A stretch of 64,000 nt of DNA, taken from the NCBI RefSeq assembly GCF_037975245.1, contig NC_092583.1:5239264-5303263 (forward strand). The letters run 5' to 3'. The first letter of the stretch is position 1. Each line of letters starts with the position of its first letter. The position numbers were made by a program, and so were the translations under genes. Positions 11,890 to 23,413 of this stretch are shown one piece after another. Under the pieces are notes generated by a model that was not told the origin of the DNA, made no database searches, and saw only the letters and a list, made by a program, of their open reading frames with translations. The stretch comes from Apostichopus japonicus. Taxonomy: Eukaryota; Echinodermata; Holothuroidea; Aspidochirotida; Stichopodidae.

Positions 11890-12984
11890 CGCAGAAATGG
11901 CTAAAAACCAATGTTAAGCCTTCTTGACCTTTGATCTTTAACGTCATCAATCACGCAGGCACGAGTTTGCATGGTCTGGCACTTACCCACCAGTAAACAA
12001 GTTTGAACTTAATCGGACTTACGGCGTAGGAAGAGTTCGCGACGAACTTTTTCGCTCACTTTATATCTCTCCACCTCTCACACACACGCGAGCGCGCGCA
12101 CAGGTGTGTTTTACATCCACACAGAAACGTCATTGTTTTGTTCACTGTTCAAATCCACTTACCCTTCACAAAACCCTATAAGATAAGAATTTCCCTGATT
12201 CTTTTCAAATGACGTCTGAGGAAGTCTATGTCTTCAGTCAGAATGCAAAACTCGTTGTTGTTATACACAGACACGTACAATATCTCAAGGCACTACTAGT
12301 GATATTCCAAGAAAATGAGATAATTCGTATGGGTATGAAACATGTAACTTACGTCATGTATCGATATAGATGTGTTTTTAACATGTGGACTTCTTATGAA
12401 TTAGTACGTAGACTGTTTCTACGATTAAGGGAAGCGGAGGAAACGATTACTCGTGCAAAGCAAATACTATGGACGCAAACGAACTGCTTCTATTATCAGG
12501 GTATATATATAGTGCCCAGCCAGGAAATAGCCATGTACTTCAGCTTATTGATACTAACGGTATGTTAAAGAACGATTGATATGAACATATTTAGAGTTAA
12601 TGTTTTGTGTCATTTAGGACTCACAATCAGGTGTTATTTTGAGGACGTGTGATAATTTAGGGTAATTAAATGATACAATACTCTAGTACTCTCTGTAGAA
12701 CAGATATATCCTATCGTTGTACTACTATATCCCAATAGATTGTTGCTTACCTAGCAGTATTCATAGGCAGGGGAGGGGGGGGGGGGAGGAGGGGAGCTCC
12801 TCATGGAAAATCATAATAGGTACCAAACAGAAGAAGTAAACTATGCTCTCTCCTTGAATATAGGGTTAACCTAATTTTGAATAATTAAATTGTGACTGAT
12901 ACCTGGTTAACCTCAAAATAAAAATTAAAATAAAATAAAAATGTTAGCAATCTGCTTATCCACTAGAGAGCCTGTGTAGGAGAG

Positions 12985-13060
12985 TGTGTACAAGTAAGTT
13001 GGCTTGACGTTTCGATCCTAGCAGGATCTTCTTCAAGAGCTAAATGACAAGTAACAGTAA
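12985..13060 (-). mobile_element. Penelope-like repeat, short copy
   Basis: AAGTTGGCTTGACGTTTCG, then ATCCTAGCAGGATCTTCTTC and TAAATGACAAGTAACAGT match the repeat at 22830-22886 plus 25170. It is directly followed by a perfect 20-bp palindrome at 13061-13080. Confidence 0.5.
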
Positions 13061-13080
13061 TTAACAGGTTAACCTGTTAA
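13061..13080. repeat. 20-bp perfect palindrome
   Basis: TTAACAGGTTAACCTGTTAA, no spacer, at the edge of the Penelope-like repeat copy. Confidence 0.9.
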
Positions 13081-14578
13081 TTCTTGTACGGAAAGCCATA
13101 GCCTGTTAACTATTTGGACCGTTAACCCGGTTATAGAAAACCCGACGTTTGCTTGCCCCGACCCGTCCCCCCACCCCCTTGGTATTTTAGTGCTGACGTC
13201 CATTTTAGTATGTTGTCATAATTGCTGTAGTACAATATGTTATACTGATCTATATAATGTTGCGATGATCGCTATAGAAATCGCGTAACTCGTCTTTAAT
13301 AAGTTCCCTTAGTAGCATGTTCCTCTTTTATACTAATAATGATGACTGCCTTAGTAAAGAAAATATTATCGGCTGCCATGAAATCTTGAAATATTCTTTT
13401 CTATTATAGATGAATGATTGACAAATGGTTTTGAAGAGCAACAAAGACACTTTCAGCTGAAGTGCCATGATGACATCGTCCATTCAGCTGTTGTCAGATT
13501 CGTTTAAAAAATATCACCAAATTTGAAGAAAAAATAATATCTTCGCAATACAAAATGCTATGAGGATGAAGTTTCACTTAAAGATTCAGAAGATTTTCAC
13601 CAAAATTCGAAAGCATCAACTTCAGCCACTAGAAGATCGCCATAATACATGGCAGTCCCATGTTTGTATTTGTCGGGGGAGTAGTTTATTAGACAGTTAT
13701 CTGTCACATAAGCCAATGAAGATGGTTGGGTTTCCTTTCCTGTTTCAGGTGTAATGTCAATACTTGGTTAACAGTCACGAGAGTAAATCATGCCATACGT
13801 TTGATTATTATTGCTATAAGTAAAAAATAACGTTTCAGTGTTTGTGTGCTACGTTAACATCAACCTTGCAGACAATGATGAGCTTTGTCCAGGATGATAA
13901 TAATCTCGGAGAATTACTTCACATCTGAGACTTTGAACCAGCTTAAGTGGTCATAATATGTATTAGCAACCACTAGTATTTGCCCAAAGTAAAGTTGATT
14001 TAGTTTCTGACGTCAATATCCAACCCCCACAATCAGATAGGCTTCTTGTAAACGTTTTTCGCTTGATTAAATTCGTGTACACCAAGATGTTAAATGAAGT
14101 TAACTAAAACTCCTAGCAACGAAATGGTCCTTTGAAAAGATTGGAAATATAAAACATAAAATTGATTCCTATAAGTCACACATTGCACTCAATAAATCAC
14201 GAAAGCAGCTAATACACGAAATGACGAAATAAATGTGATTCGTGGAACATAAAGCACAGATCGTTACGTTACATATAACCTTAAGATAATTATCTTGATT
14301 TAGGGTAAGGCGGTCGGGGAGGGGCAGGGGAGGGGGGGGTGAGGGGTTGGGATGAGGAGGGAAAGGTAGTTTGGATTAGTGTTCGGCTGTTCTCGTGTAA
14401 GATGTCACGGACTTACATGTTTATAGTACAGTATGGTATGTACAGGTTTTATTTCGTATTGAGTTATGGGGTGTAGAATGAAGCACGTAATCAAGCCTAT
14501 ACAGTGGCAAAATAGCCCCCAAAGTCTGAAACAGCAACAGAAAAGGTGCTGCTTGTAAGGAAGTGGTACTTTACAGTA

Positions 14579-14695
14579 AGCAGTAGAAGCTACTACGCCA
14601 ATCACAGACACGATACTACTGAGGGGTAGATGCTACTACGCCAACCAAATACACGCTACTATACATTGAGCGGTAGAAGCTACTACAACCGAGAG
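14579..14695. repeat. Three-copy ~45-bp tandem repeat
   Basis: GTAGAAGCTACTACGCCAA-like units recur at about 14,583, 14,629 and 14,672, separated by ACACGATACTACTGAG-like sequence. It abuts the 5' side of the LINE and may be its 5' UTR repeat. Confidence 0.6.
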
Positions 14696-14792
14696 TAACG
14701 TGGATAATGCATAAAGGGTCATGGTATGTTTACCATGTGCCTAAATCCAGGATATCAGTGAAAGCGTAAACAAAATTGTGTCAAATGAAGCG

Positions 14793-15115
14793 GTATTTGT
14801 GGTCCAGGTAGGGACCAATAATGTGCAGAAAGAGTCACTCGATATAATTCAGTCCAAGTATCACGAATTGTTGTGTTGCCTTGTGCTAAAATTGTCATCT
14901 GCGGTCTATTGCCTAGGTTCAGTCACATAAGTTGGTAAGTTTGAATGGTTTCCTGAGTAGACGGTGTTCTGACTACTTCACATTTGTTGACATGTGGTCA
15001 TGTTCCCAGGGTAGAAGGGATTTGTTTGTCAGGGATGGGTTGTACTTAGCTAATGCTGGGCATCGTTGTTTGGTAGGATGGTAAATTATTCTGTTGAACA
15101 GCTATATTTAAACTA
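14793..15115 (+). pseudogene. LINE ORF1 remnant with SGNH/esterase-like motifs
   Basis: The reading VFVVQVGTNNVQKESLDIIQ matches the central VxxGTND block of SGNH-type ORF1 proteins in CR1-like elements. About 75 codons later, after stops and frame changes, RDGLYLANAGHRCL-like sequence corresponds to the C-terminal DGLHL block. Function in the family is nucleic-acid chaperone/esterase; here it is non-functional. Confidence 0.55.
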
Positions 15116-15119
15116 AATT

Positions 15120-15860
15120 GGGGGGGGGGTCGGCGATGGGGGCAAGTATAACTTTTGATAAGGATCATGTTTCTAGTGGAGGTGCTTTTGGGCGTTTTGA
15201 TCGCGAGGAAAGTGATAGCAATAGTTTTAACATTATCAGGAGACATGCTAACTTACAGAGTTTCAGGGATAAGCTGAAAATTGTCGTTACCTATGCTAGA
15301 AGTATTCGTAAATTGTTTGCTGAATTTACTGTTCTTCTTGAGGATCTGAAGTGCTGAGGTTTCTTACCCAGAGTATGTTTTGTATCGTCGGGGCAGGAGG
15401 TATACTCATAATGGTATTTGTGGGAGAGGTTTACTGCATGTTAGGGATGATATTGTAAGTGTTGAGAAGTCTCAGTTGCAAGGTTCTTTTGTGAATTCTG
15501 TCTGGTGTGAGTTATCCACACACAACTCCAAGAGGTCCAGTACAGTGTTATTACTATAGTTGGTGTTGTTTACCGTTCTCCTAACAGGGGTGAAGATAAC
15601 GATGGCGTGCTGTTTGAATCAATTAGAAAGGCTGCTAAAGGTGATGCTGTTATAATGGGCGACTTTAATTTTCCTGACATTAATTGGATAGATGGTCCCA
15701 GTAGTAGGAAGGGTAATAACTTTCTAGATGTTGTGTAAGATTGCTTTTTAGATCAGCATGTTACTTTCCCTACTAGAGGGATAACATCCTGGATGTTGTC
15801 TTGATTTTTGATCGAAGTAATGTTGTTGATTCGACGGGTCTAGGAAAACTAGGAACTAGA
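15120..15860 (+). pseudogene. LINE apurinic-like endonuclease remnant
   Basis: KIVVTYARSIRKLFAEF is the TNARS-type start of the EEP endonuclease. YRRGRRYTHNG follows in another frame, then VVYRSPNRG and, at about 15,655, MGDFNFPDINW with the catalytic GDFN motif. HDML at about 15,870 corresponds to the SDH motif, mutated. Several frame changes and a stop after DVV show that it cannot be translated whole. Confidence 0.7.
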
Positions 15861-16439
15861 TATCATGATATGCTAGCTATTGATGTTGTTTGCAAGGTCG
15901 TGAATTCTGTTAGCAAGGGAAAAGTCCCTAATATTTCGAGATCAGTTACAGAGGCAATTGAAACTTTACTTAAGGATAAAGATTGGATTAATTTGTTTAG
16001 AGACATTATTGCTTCCCAGTCTTGGATCTGTTAAGCTGATAAGTTAAAGGTCATTATGGAAAATCATGTTCCGTGGAAGAATCGTCGTCGTAAAAGCAGT
16101 ATGCCTTTCTGAATGAATAAGAAAGTTAGATGTGCAATTATAGGCAAAAACGTAGATTGTGGAAGTTGTTAATGAGGACTAATTCCGAATCTCTTTTGGC
16201 CCACTTCAAGAAACATCAGCTGAAGGTAGAACGCTTCGTCTCAGAAGCAAAACTGAATTTCGAAAATTACTTTGCCTTAAATATTAAGGATTACCCAAAG
16301 GCCTTCTTTTCTTATGTCATAGGTCAAAGCATAAAGTTAGGATGCGGTTGTTTCTCTTAGAGTACCAAAGACAGATAATATAGCTACTGATAGTCAGGAT
16401 CTTGCAGATCTTTTGAACAACTATTTTGTGTCGGTTTTT

Positions 16440-17890
16440 ACAAGGAAGAAGATATGAGTAGTATTCCAGATTTTCAGACGGGAAGTGATGGTCCTAAACT
16501 GGATACGGTCTTATTTTCGGATGAGGTTGTCTTAATGGAGCTGCTTTGCCTAAATGTTTATTAAGCTCCAGGGCCTGATGCAATCCATCCGTATTCATTC
16601 AAGACTTTTGCACACCATTTCTGCGTTCCATTCTCATTGGTTTGCAGTAAATTTATGAATGAAGGTTATGTTCCTCAGGACTGGAAATGTGCTAATATTA
16701 ACCCAATTTTCAAGAAGGGTGATAAGTCTAAAGCCCTGTTATTACATGCCTGTTAGTCTCACAAGTGTTGTTTGTAAGGTCATGGAGTACATTGTTAAAA
16801 AGTTTATGGTCAGTCACTTCAGTAGTCAGTCTTTGATCAGAAAGTCTCAACATGGCTTTTGTCATAAAGGTCGTGTCTCACTAATATCCTTGAGTTTATG
16901 GAAGATGTAGCAAGCTCACTAAATAAGCAAAAGTCTGTAGATGTTGTGTTCCTGGATTTCCAGAAGGCCTTTGATAAAGTTCCCCATCAGCGTCTTTTAC
17001 TTAGGCTGAAGAGTATGGGTGACAATGGGAATTTACTGTCTTGGATCGAGAATTGGCTTGGTAATAGGAAACAGAGGGTGGTAATTAAAGATTGTGCTTC
17101 TTCTTGGCAGGACGTTACTAGTGGGGTTCCACAAGGGTCTGTTTTGGGTCCCTTGTTGTTTGTTGCATACATAAATGACATTGACGGAGATATATTGTTT
17201 GCTGACGACACCAAACTGTATTCTGAGGTCACTTCCAAAAGCGATTCTGAGAAATTTCAACTGAATTTTGGATAAGATTTTCCTGGTCTCAGGGATGGCA
17301 AATGCTTTTAATATTGATAAATGCAAGGTGATGCATTTTAGTAATAACCAAAAGTATACCTACACTCTTAATGTTGAGGAGTTGCAGGAGGTTTTGTTGA
17401 AAGAGCCCTAGGTACCTACATGACTCATCTCTGCAACCTTCTACACATTGTCTCGAAGCTGCTAAAAGAGATAATAGGGTTTTAGGTATGATCAAGAGGA
17501 ACTTCAGTTTTCTTAAAGAGGACATCGTTGTTAGGCTTTATATGCAGTTGATTAGGCCTCATCTGGAGTATGCTGTTCACGCTTGGAACCAATATTTTGC
17601 TAAGGATAAGGAAGTACTCGAGAAGGTCCAGAGAAGTGCTACTAGGATGATTAGTTCCTTAAAGGGTGTTACTTATTATAGGCGGTTACAGCTGCTGAAT
17701 CTCACCACAGTGGAGCTTAGGAGGTTACGTGGTGACTTGATTCAGGTTTCAAGATTGTGTTTGGTTTTGACAATTTATCCTTCACTGACTTTTTCATGTT
17801 TGTTAATAGTAGTTGTACCAGAGGTCATTGTCTTAAACTCCAGGAGTTACAAAGTAGGATTAATAGTCGGCATACCTTTTTTCTAACAGG
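16440..17890 (+). pseudogene. LINE reverse transcriptase remnant
   Basis: Motifs appear in order. APGPDAIHPYSFK is at about 16,566, and WKCANINPIFKKGDKSKA at about 16,683. FLDFQKAFDKVPHQ (motif A) is at about 16,950, and TSGVPQGSVLGPLLF (motif B) at about 17,115. LFADDTKLY (motif C, FADD instead of YADD) is at about 17,196. The thumb-like region with RLYMQLIRPHLEYAVHAWN is at about 17,533. Frameshifts at about 16,730, 16,890 and 17,270 break the frame. Confidence 0.85.
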
Positions 17891-18159
17891 GTTGTGAATG
17901 AGTGGAATAGTTTGCCTGAGAAAGTTGTACTTGCAAGTAGTGTGAATGGGTTTAAGAAAGCTTTGGACAAACACTTTAAGCATTGTAGTCGGGTCTGACT
18001 TTTTGTGTCTTCTGTTTTTTCTCTACTATAGGGTCCTTGATGCGGGACTTCTGTGTCCTTCCTGATCCTTGTTTTCTACTTAACTAAACTGTACTGGAAA
18101 CCTTCCAATGCTTACAAATTTATTTTGTTGACTAACTATAAACTATAAACTATCACTCA

Positions 18160-20510
18160 TATCCTCGTTCTACATTAAACCACTATATGGGGAATACAAT
18201 CTACGAAGACAAACTTAAACAAAACATGAAGTAAAATTATGCCATTCAAACTGATTGTCATAGCAACGGGTAATTCATCGAGTCTTCCTTCAATTTCCAT
18301 CTACGTAGATAAACACAAGCTATGATATGATAATCAATTCAACGCTAATGACGTCATTGCATGTCTCCGAAGCACGGTCTCAATACAGATCGATTTGCGT
18401 GTTCGTTACCTCAATGCTTACGTCAACTGCTGCATACAGCGTTATTGGACTTCTCCGAAGTGGTGAATCAGTTTGACACAACTATAGTCATCAATGCGTA
18501 CTTTCACCCGTTGATGCTGTTCTTTGATGAAGATTGAAATTTAAAACAGGAAAATAAAAATATACTATCGTGTGAGGATTTCAAGATGGCAGTTTGTATT
18601 ACCCAGGTTTGTCTGCATGGGAACTCTTTCGTTAGTAGGACAAACCCATACACATATGTGAAGAAGGCTTTATATTTGTGTAAACCAGGTTCATGCTTAA
18701 TTTAATGAAACATCATCGCAATTTTCTAAGATTCAGTGACATTATTTGACATGATTAACACGTACATGCCATGTTAATTTTACGCCCCCCCCCCCCAACC
18801 CCACAACTTAACCTGAAGCACTTGCTAAGACATTGGAACCACTGTTAGATGCCTTGAGTGTCCGTCTTCTTTGAAGGGGACGTAAACCAAACAAATTACG
18901 TTTAGCTTCAATGACACAGATCCATAAGATGAGCAATCCCCCTCCCCCATCCGCAACAGCTAAGTAAAATCTTGCTTCCTTTTGTTTGGTGAGACATCCT
19001 AGTAATACACGTTGATAAGGTCACGCTGAGAGCTTCAAAGTACTCGCAAACCCCACCTCCATGTAATATCAGTACGGTCGAAACCCATGTAGTACTTCGT
19101 ATAGGTCAGCTATCCACAGCAATGTGTAGCTTTTACCTTGTGAATTTTCTACAAGAGTTAAGATACCAAAAATTACTTTGACGATTAAGTGTGTCAGTCA
19201 ATGGGACATTGATATAAAAATATGCTACATATGTAAAATCATGTTGTCAAGGCATAGAATGACTACTCGTGTTGAAGTAGTGGGATCAACTCATGCAGGT
19301 ATCGTACCACAATCAATTGCTCCATTGACTTACACACTAAATAATTCGTCACTTCCAAGACCGCTGGAGCATAGATAAAAGTTATCAACTGACCTGTCCT
19401 TCCCACCTTATTATAGCACAGTTTTGACCATCAAGAACGTTTAGATTTTGAGAAAGAAGAGGTCAAAGTTCAGCCGTAGTACTCCCCAACTCAACTTCCA
19501 GCTTTCGCCGCGGAATCTTCCTGTTTCACCCAGGCCTTAAAATCATCTTTAAACTTCCTGATTTTTAGACCATTATACAGTAGTTTGTCCTATCTTCAAC
19601 ATCCAAGCATCATAAGAACTATAGTTGTGAGTGGCAACATGCCAAACGTCATTATAGGATGTCCGTTTAGGACTTTTTCGCGAGCGCGTGGTTAGCCTTT
19701 TAGGCAGGCGGGAGTGCACTACTCAAACCGTGGTATGGTACCTGCAATTTCAATAAGCCAGAGGGCACATTATGGGATAAAATAAAAAAAATGTCATTAT
19801 GTAACACTGAATGGGAATGTGATTCTGTCTCACAAGAATGATTTCCTTTCTATTGTGGTCGTTTTGACCAAAAATAGGGAAATTGGACAATCAATGGCAT
19901 GAAATCAGTGGCATATAAGGATGTAGAAACAAATGACATAGCGAATAACTGCATAATGAGTTACAATGAGTTGAGCTGCAATATTGTCCCTTTCGGCTTT
20001 CAAAATATTTGCCGTTTTCCATTACACACAAGCGTGGGTGAAAATATTTCAAAGCTCAATCGGATATTCTTCTTCTTGTTTACCACTTGCAGGTGCGGGG
20101 TTTATTCACACAATATTCGCAGAAGAGTTTTATAGATAAAGGTTATTAAGTTTTTTGATTATACCTTCTAAGACCACGTACTGAAAGTAAACAGATCTCT
20201 CACTCCTTCAGAAATGGTAAGCTTGCAAATATTTACACAATCTTCAAAGCAGATTAACTAGATAGGCTATATAGGTCTCATATCATAAATTTCATGAATC
20301 GACTTTTTCGGTTTCGTCCAAAACAGACAATATTTATATAGAATGGTATTTTTTCATAAACTTGCGAAGGTTATTGCCAAAGACAGAAGAAAAACAGTAG
20401 GTCAAAATAGAATAAAGTATCTACGGAATGAGAAGCTAAAACCTCAAACTCTGCACCCTTACGAGGTAACTAAGCACGGGAACTATTCCATGATGTCATC
20501 TGACTGCCGC
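18160..20510. other. No gene seen
   Basis: CRE TGACGTCA at 18349-18356 and a C run at about 18,784-18,796; otherwise unremarkable unique sequence. Confidence 0.5.
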
Positions 20511-20539
20511 AGGTAACAAAAAAAATATTAAAAAAAAAC

Positions 20540-20840
20540 CGGGGGGGGGGGGAATCCGTGGGGTGTGGGATACACAATTTTTCTTTTCTCAAATTTTTGC
20601 TCAAAATTTCCAACTTTTCTACTGCACACAAAAAATGAATTATTTATTAGCGCAACCTTGCTAGTAGACGAAATTATAAAGATATAGACTTAATTTAGAA
20701 ACCTAAATATGCATCAGAAAGTACCAGTTCACGTTTATTCTTTTTTTCTGGGGGAAAACCCCCGGACCATCACCTACTTGGGAATCGGCTTCAATAACGC
20801 AAGGGCCACATCCCCTCCTTTTTGAAATCCTGGATGAGCC
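20540..20840 (-). repeat. Dispersed family A copy 3
   Basis: TTATTAGCGCAACCTTGC at about 20,645 is the reverse complement of the family core. The block at 20,745-20,835 (CCCGGACCATCACCTACTTG and following) is complementary to 27,905-27,995. Confidence 0.6.
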
Positions 20841-20867
20841 ATAAATCACAACAAGTGGTTTTAACAT

Positions 20868-20955
20868 TTACATTTCACTGCAATGTAATACATTTACCCG
20901 TGACTGTATGCTTACATTTCACTGCAATGTAATACATTTACCCGTGACTGTATGC
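20868..20955. repeat. Perfect 44-bp tandem duplication
   Basis: 20868-20911 and 20912-20955 are identical, beginning TTACATTTCACTGCAATGTA. A partial, diverged third relative (GTAAAATACATTTCC) lies near 21,018. Confidence 0.95.
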
Positions 20956-20959
20956 TAGG

Positions 20960-22805
20960 ACTTTTCGCAATGCAGCTCAAATGCTATCCACGGAAGTTTA
21001 ACTGTATTTTCTTGCAGTAAAATACATTTCCATTGCGGTGTAGTACTGTTTTAGGGGAGCATAATTACAACACTGAAAATCATTTCGAGCTGCAGAGAAA
21101 TACAATTTAATGCAATCGAATAAACTATTTATTTGTGCTCAGACCCATTGCCTGGTCCGAGTACAGAAGGCGTGTAGTATTCTCCGAAGTTATACCTATT
21201 CCAGCCCCCCCCCCACCTTCCCCCACGCCCCTTACCATACTAATTACATTAAACTATTTAAGTCCATATCAATCCGTCAATTACACCCTCAACGCACAAA
21301 CCGTGGTGTTAAGCTTACCCTGACCCTACCTTCATGCATTAACCCCCTAATCCCACCCTCAACCCCTAGCCCTATCCCCTGAACTAGACGGAAACATCAA
21401 AAGACACCTTTGGTATTATCATATCATATGATTTGGTTTGCGTTGGTGATATGTGCCTGAAATTGCGGCACACAAACGCAGTTTCTTTCGTATATATCTA
21501 TGTTAAAGTCCGGTCCACGCAAAGATCTAACTCAATCTTGCATAGGGTACTAGCCAATCAGGTTTGAGCAACCTAACGCCTTCCCATGCACAGTGTTCAA
21601 TATAGATATTGTGGGATCATGTCTCCTTTACCCTCCTAGAAACGAATTGTGAACCCTGGTCTAGAGCCCTGGTATTCAAAGTGGGTGGGGTCGCGACCCG
21701 TCTTGTAGTCCCCAGAGAAAAACTGAGGGTCGCCAAACAATTCGGATAAAAGGAAATTATGAATATTTCAAGGAAAAGTGGAAAATCTTCATCATTAAGT
21801 ACTTCGATCAAAACTACAGTATGAAATGTTTCCCGTTAAAATGAGGGCGGTATTGAAGAATTTAGCATGCGTAGACTCCGGATGTGTGACCTGACTAATT
21901 CGTACCTAGTAAGATTTGTCACATGGTTCTAATCGTAATGCGTAAGGTTAGCTTGTAAAAAACACTTTTGAGTAGTCGAATGAGAAATTATATTTATATT
22001 TACATTATCAACATTTACTAATTTTATAGAACCAAGTACAACTTTAATGTTTCATTGATAAGTATAGATAATATAATGACACATTTGTTCAAACCTTCAA
22101 GTCGAGTCATTGCTTGGTTTGACAGTCTTTCCGTATGAATTCCATTCAATTTTCCGGTTTTCGTATTTGGTATATGCAGCGATAGCACGTGTATGTCAGT
22201 TAATCCATTGCCTCTACACGAGTCTATAGCATCGTGTCACCCTATACGTAATTTGAACAATTTCTGAGAATTATTTGTGCGTCAACTGGCGTACGTATGC
22301 CTGAACTAACGCTCACACAAACTGCAAATGTCATAATAACTTCCTGGCGGTGTCAAAATCACCGTAAAAACTCTAATAAGGAAAACAATTTGGAAACTTC
22401 ACAAAAGAAGGCGCATTAAGGCTTGGGTTATCACTACTGTATCGATTATATTTTGTAGACAAGTTTATTTACATTTTTCTCTGTGTATGACTAATTTCAT
22501 CTTTTTTTACTTGTACCCAGCCTTTGTGGTGTGAGGGGCAGTCAAATTCTTGTCTCATTTTAAGAGTCGGGGAATTTAAGTTTAACAACGACGACCCTTG
22601 TATTGATATGACTTTTAATAACACCGTGTAGGCTCTACCCTCCCTTACGAGTTAGAATTTTGGGAGGGAGGGGGGGGGGCAAAATTTGGCTGACGTCCGA
22701 TCTGGGGTGGGTCAGGGAGAACATTTTGTTGCAAATCACTTCAATCTCCCAAATCATTCGATTGAGAATTTGCGTGTTATTGCCGTTGACCCAAACGATT
22801 CTTGG
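20960..22805. other. No gene seen
   Basis: C-rich low-complexity stretch at about 21,203-21,380 (CCCCTAACCC-type motifs on +), G run near 22,670, and the hAT terminus listed separately. Confidence 0.45.
21655..21736. mobile_element. Charlie-like hAT terminus fragment
   Basis: GGTATTCAAAGTGGGTGGGG, then GTCGCGACCCGTCTTG and GAGGGTCGCC, resembles the terminal region of Charlie/Zaphod-type hAT elements known from many animals. No second end found. Confidence 0.4.
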
Positions 22806-22807
22806 AC

Positions 22808-22886
22808 AGATAAATCAATGCCGTAAAAGTAAGTTGGCTTGACGTTTCGATCCTGGCAGGATCTTCTTCAGAGGCTAAATGACAAG
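22808..22886 (-). mobile_element. Penelope-like repeat, part 1
   Basis: On the - strand it reads CTGAAGAAGATCCTGCCAGG then ATCGAAACGTCAAGCCAACT. This hairpin-plus-GAAAC pattern is typical of Penelope-like element ends. The repeat continues at 25170 beyond the hAT-like nest. A second copy is at 12985-13060. Confidence 0.45.
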
Positions 22887-23413
22887 CATGGGCGGGATTA
22901 CGGGGGGGGGGCAAGAGGGGGCATTTGCCCCCCTAATTTTTCCCAGACCTTAGTTCACTTTTTGTCGTTTTTGCAGACAAATGTGCACAACCCTAATCGA
23001 AATTATTCCCCCACAACAGCTCTATCAAATAGGCCCTTTTGTTTCGAATCTAAGTCGAATTTGTGTTTAACATCGTAACATGAAGCATGCAGAATAACTG
23101 GAGCTGAAGCTAGCACATGGTTCGCAGCACAGGTTACGAATCCTGGAGCTAACAAACTAGCGATTCAATTCTGCATGTGATAAATCCGCGGCATGTGCTA
23201 CAGTGCCAGCTTCAGGAATTGATTTTCAACGTTGCTGCTCTACTGAATGCGTTGAATAACTAAATCCAGAGAAACGATTTACGAAAGCCAGATTTGCATA
23301 TTGGGTATATCAATTCAATACACTGACACATGACACCCCCCCCCCCCCCGTGTCATTCAATAATATGCAATGGCAATGCCGATGTAACTTCTTTACTCGA
23401 AGTGGGTGCTGAA

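Larger units (their letters stand above)
10340..12065. repeat. ~300-bp tandem repeat array, at least 3.5 units, interrupted
   Basis: Landmarks TGATCGGACTTACGG-like recur at about 10,371, 10,682, 10,967 and 12,007; GACCTTT...TCATCAATCAC-like blocks at about 10,611, 10,890 and 11,926; and CTCTACAT..GTGG-like blocks near 10,512, 10,809 and 11,098. The last interval is about 740 bp too long because a SINE with an internal hAT-like element is inserted at 11150-11889. Units diverge noticeably, so the array is old. Confidence 0.8.
12070..14575. other. No convincing gene
   Basis: A 119-codon frame at 12209-12568 (+) has no recognisable domain and no supporting signals. G runs at about 12,773-12,793 and 14,331-14,339; one CRE TGACGTCA at 14008-14015. 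The Penelope-like copy and palindrome are listed separately. Confidence 0.4.
14700..18152 (+). mobile_element. Degenerate CR1/Jockey-group non-LTR retrotransposon (LINE)
   Basis: Contains, in order, an ORF1 esterase-like remnant, an endonuclease remnant and a reverse transcriptase remnant, all on one strand and broken by frameshifts and stops. The 3' end is a short tandem AACTATAA/ACTATA tail at about 18,131-18,152, as expected for CR1/L2-type elements that end in short repeats instead of poly(A). The 5' end is unclear; a three-unit repeat precedes it. Almost full length but dead. Confidence 0.8.

Noticed and set aside
12209-12568. 119-codon open frame
   Set aside because: No domain, no promoter or splice signals; composition not different from surrounding sequence.
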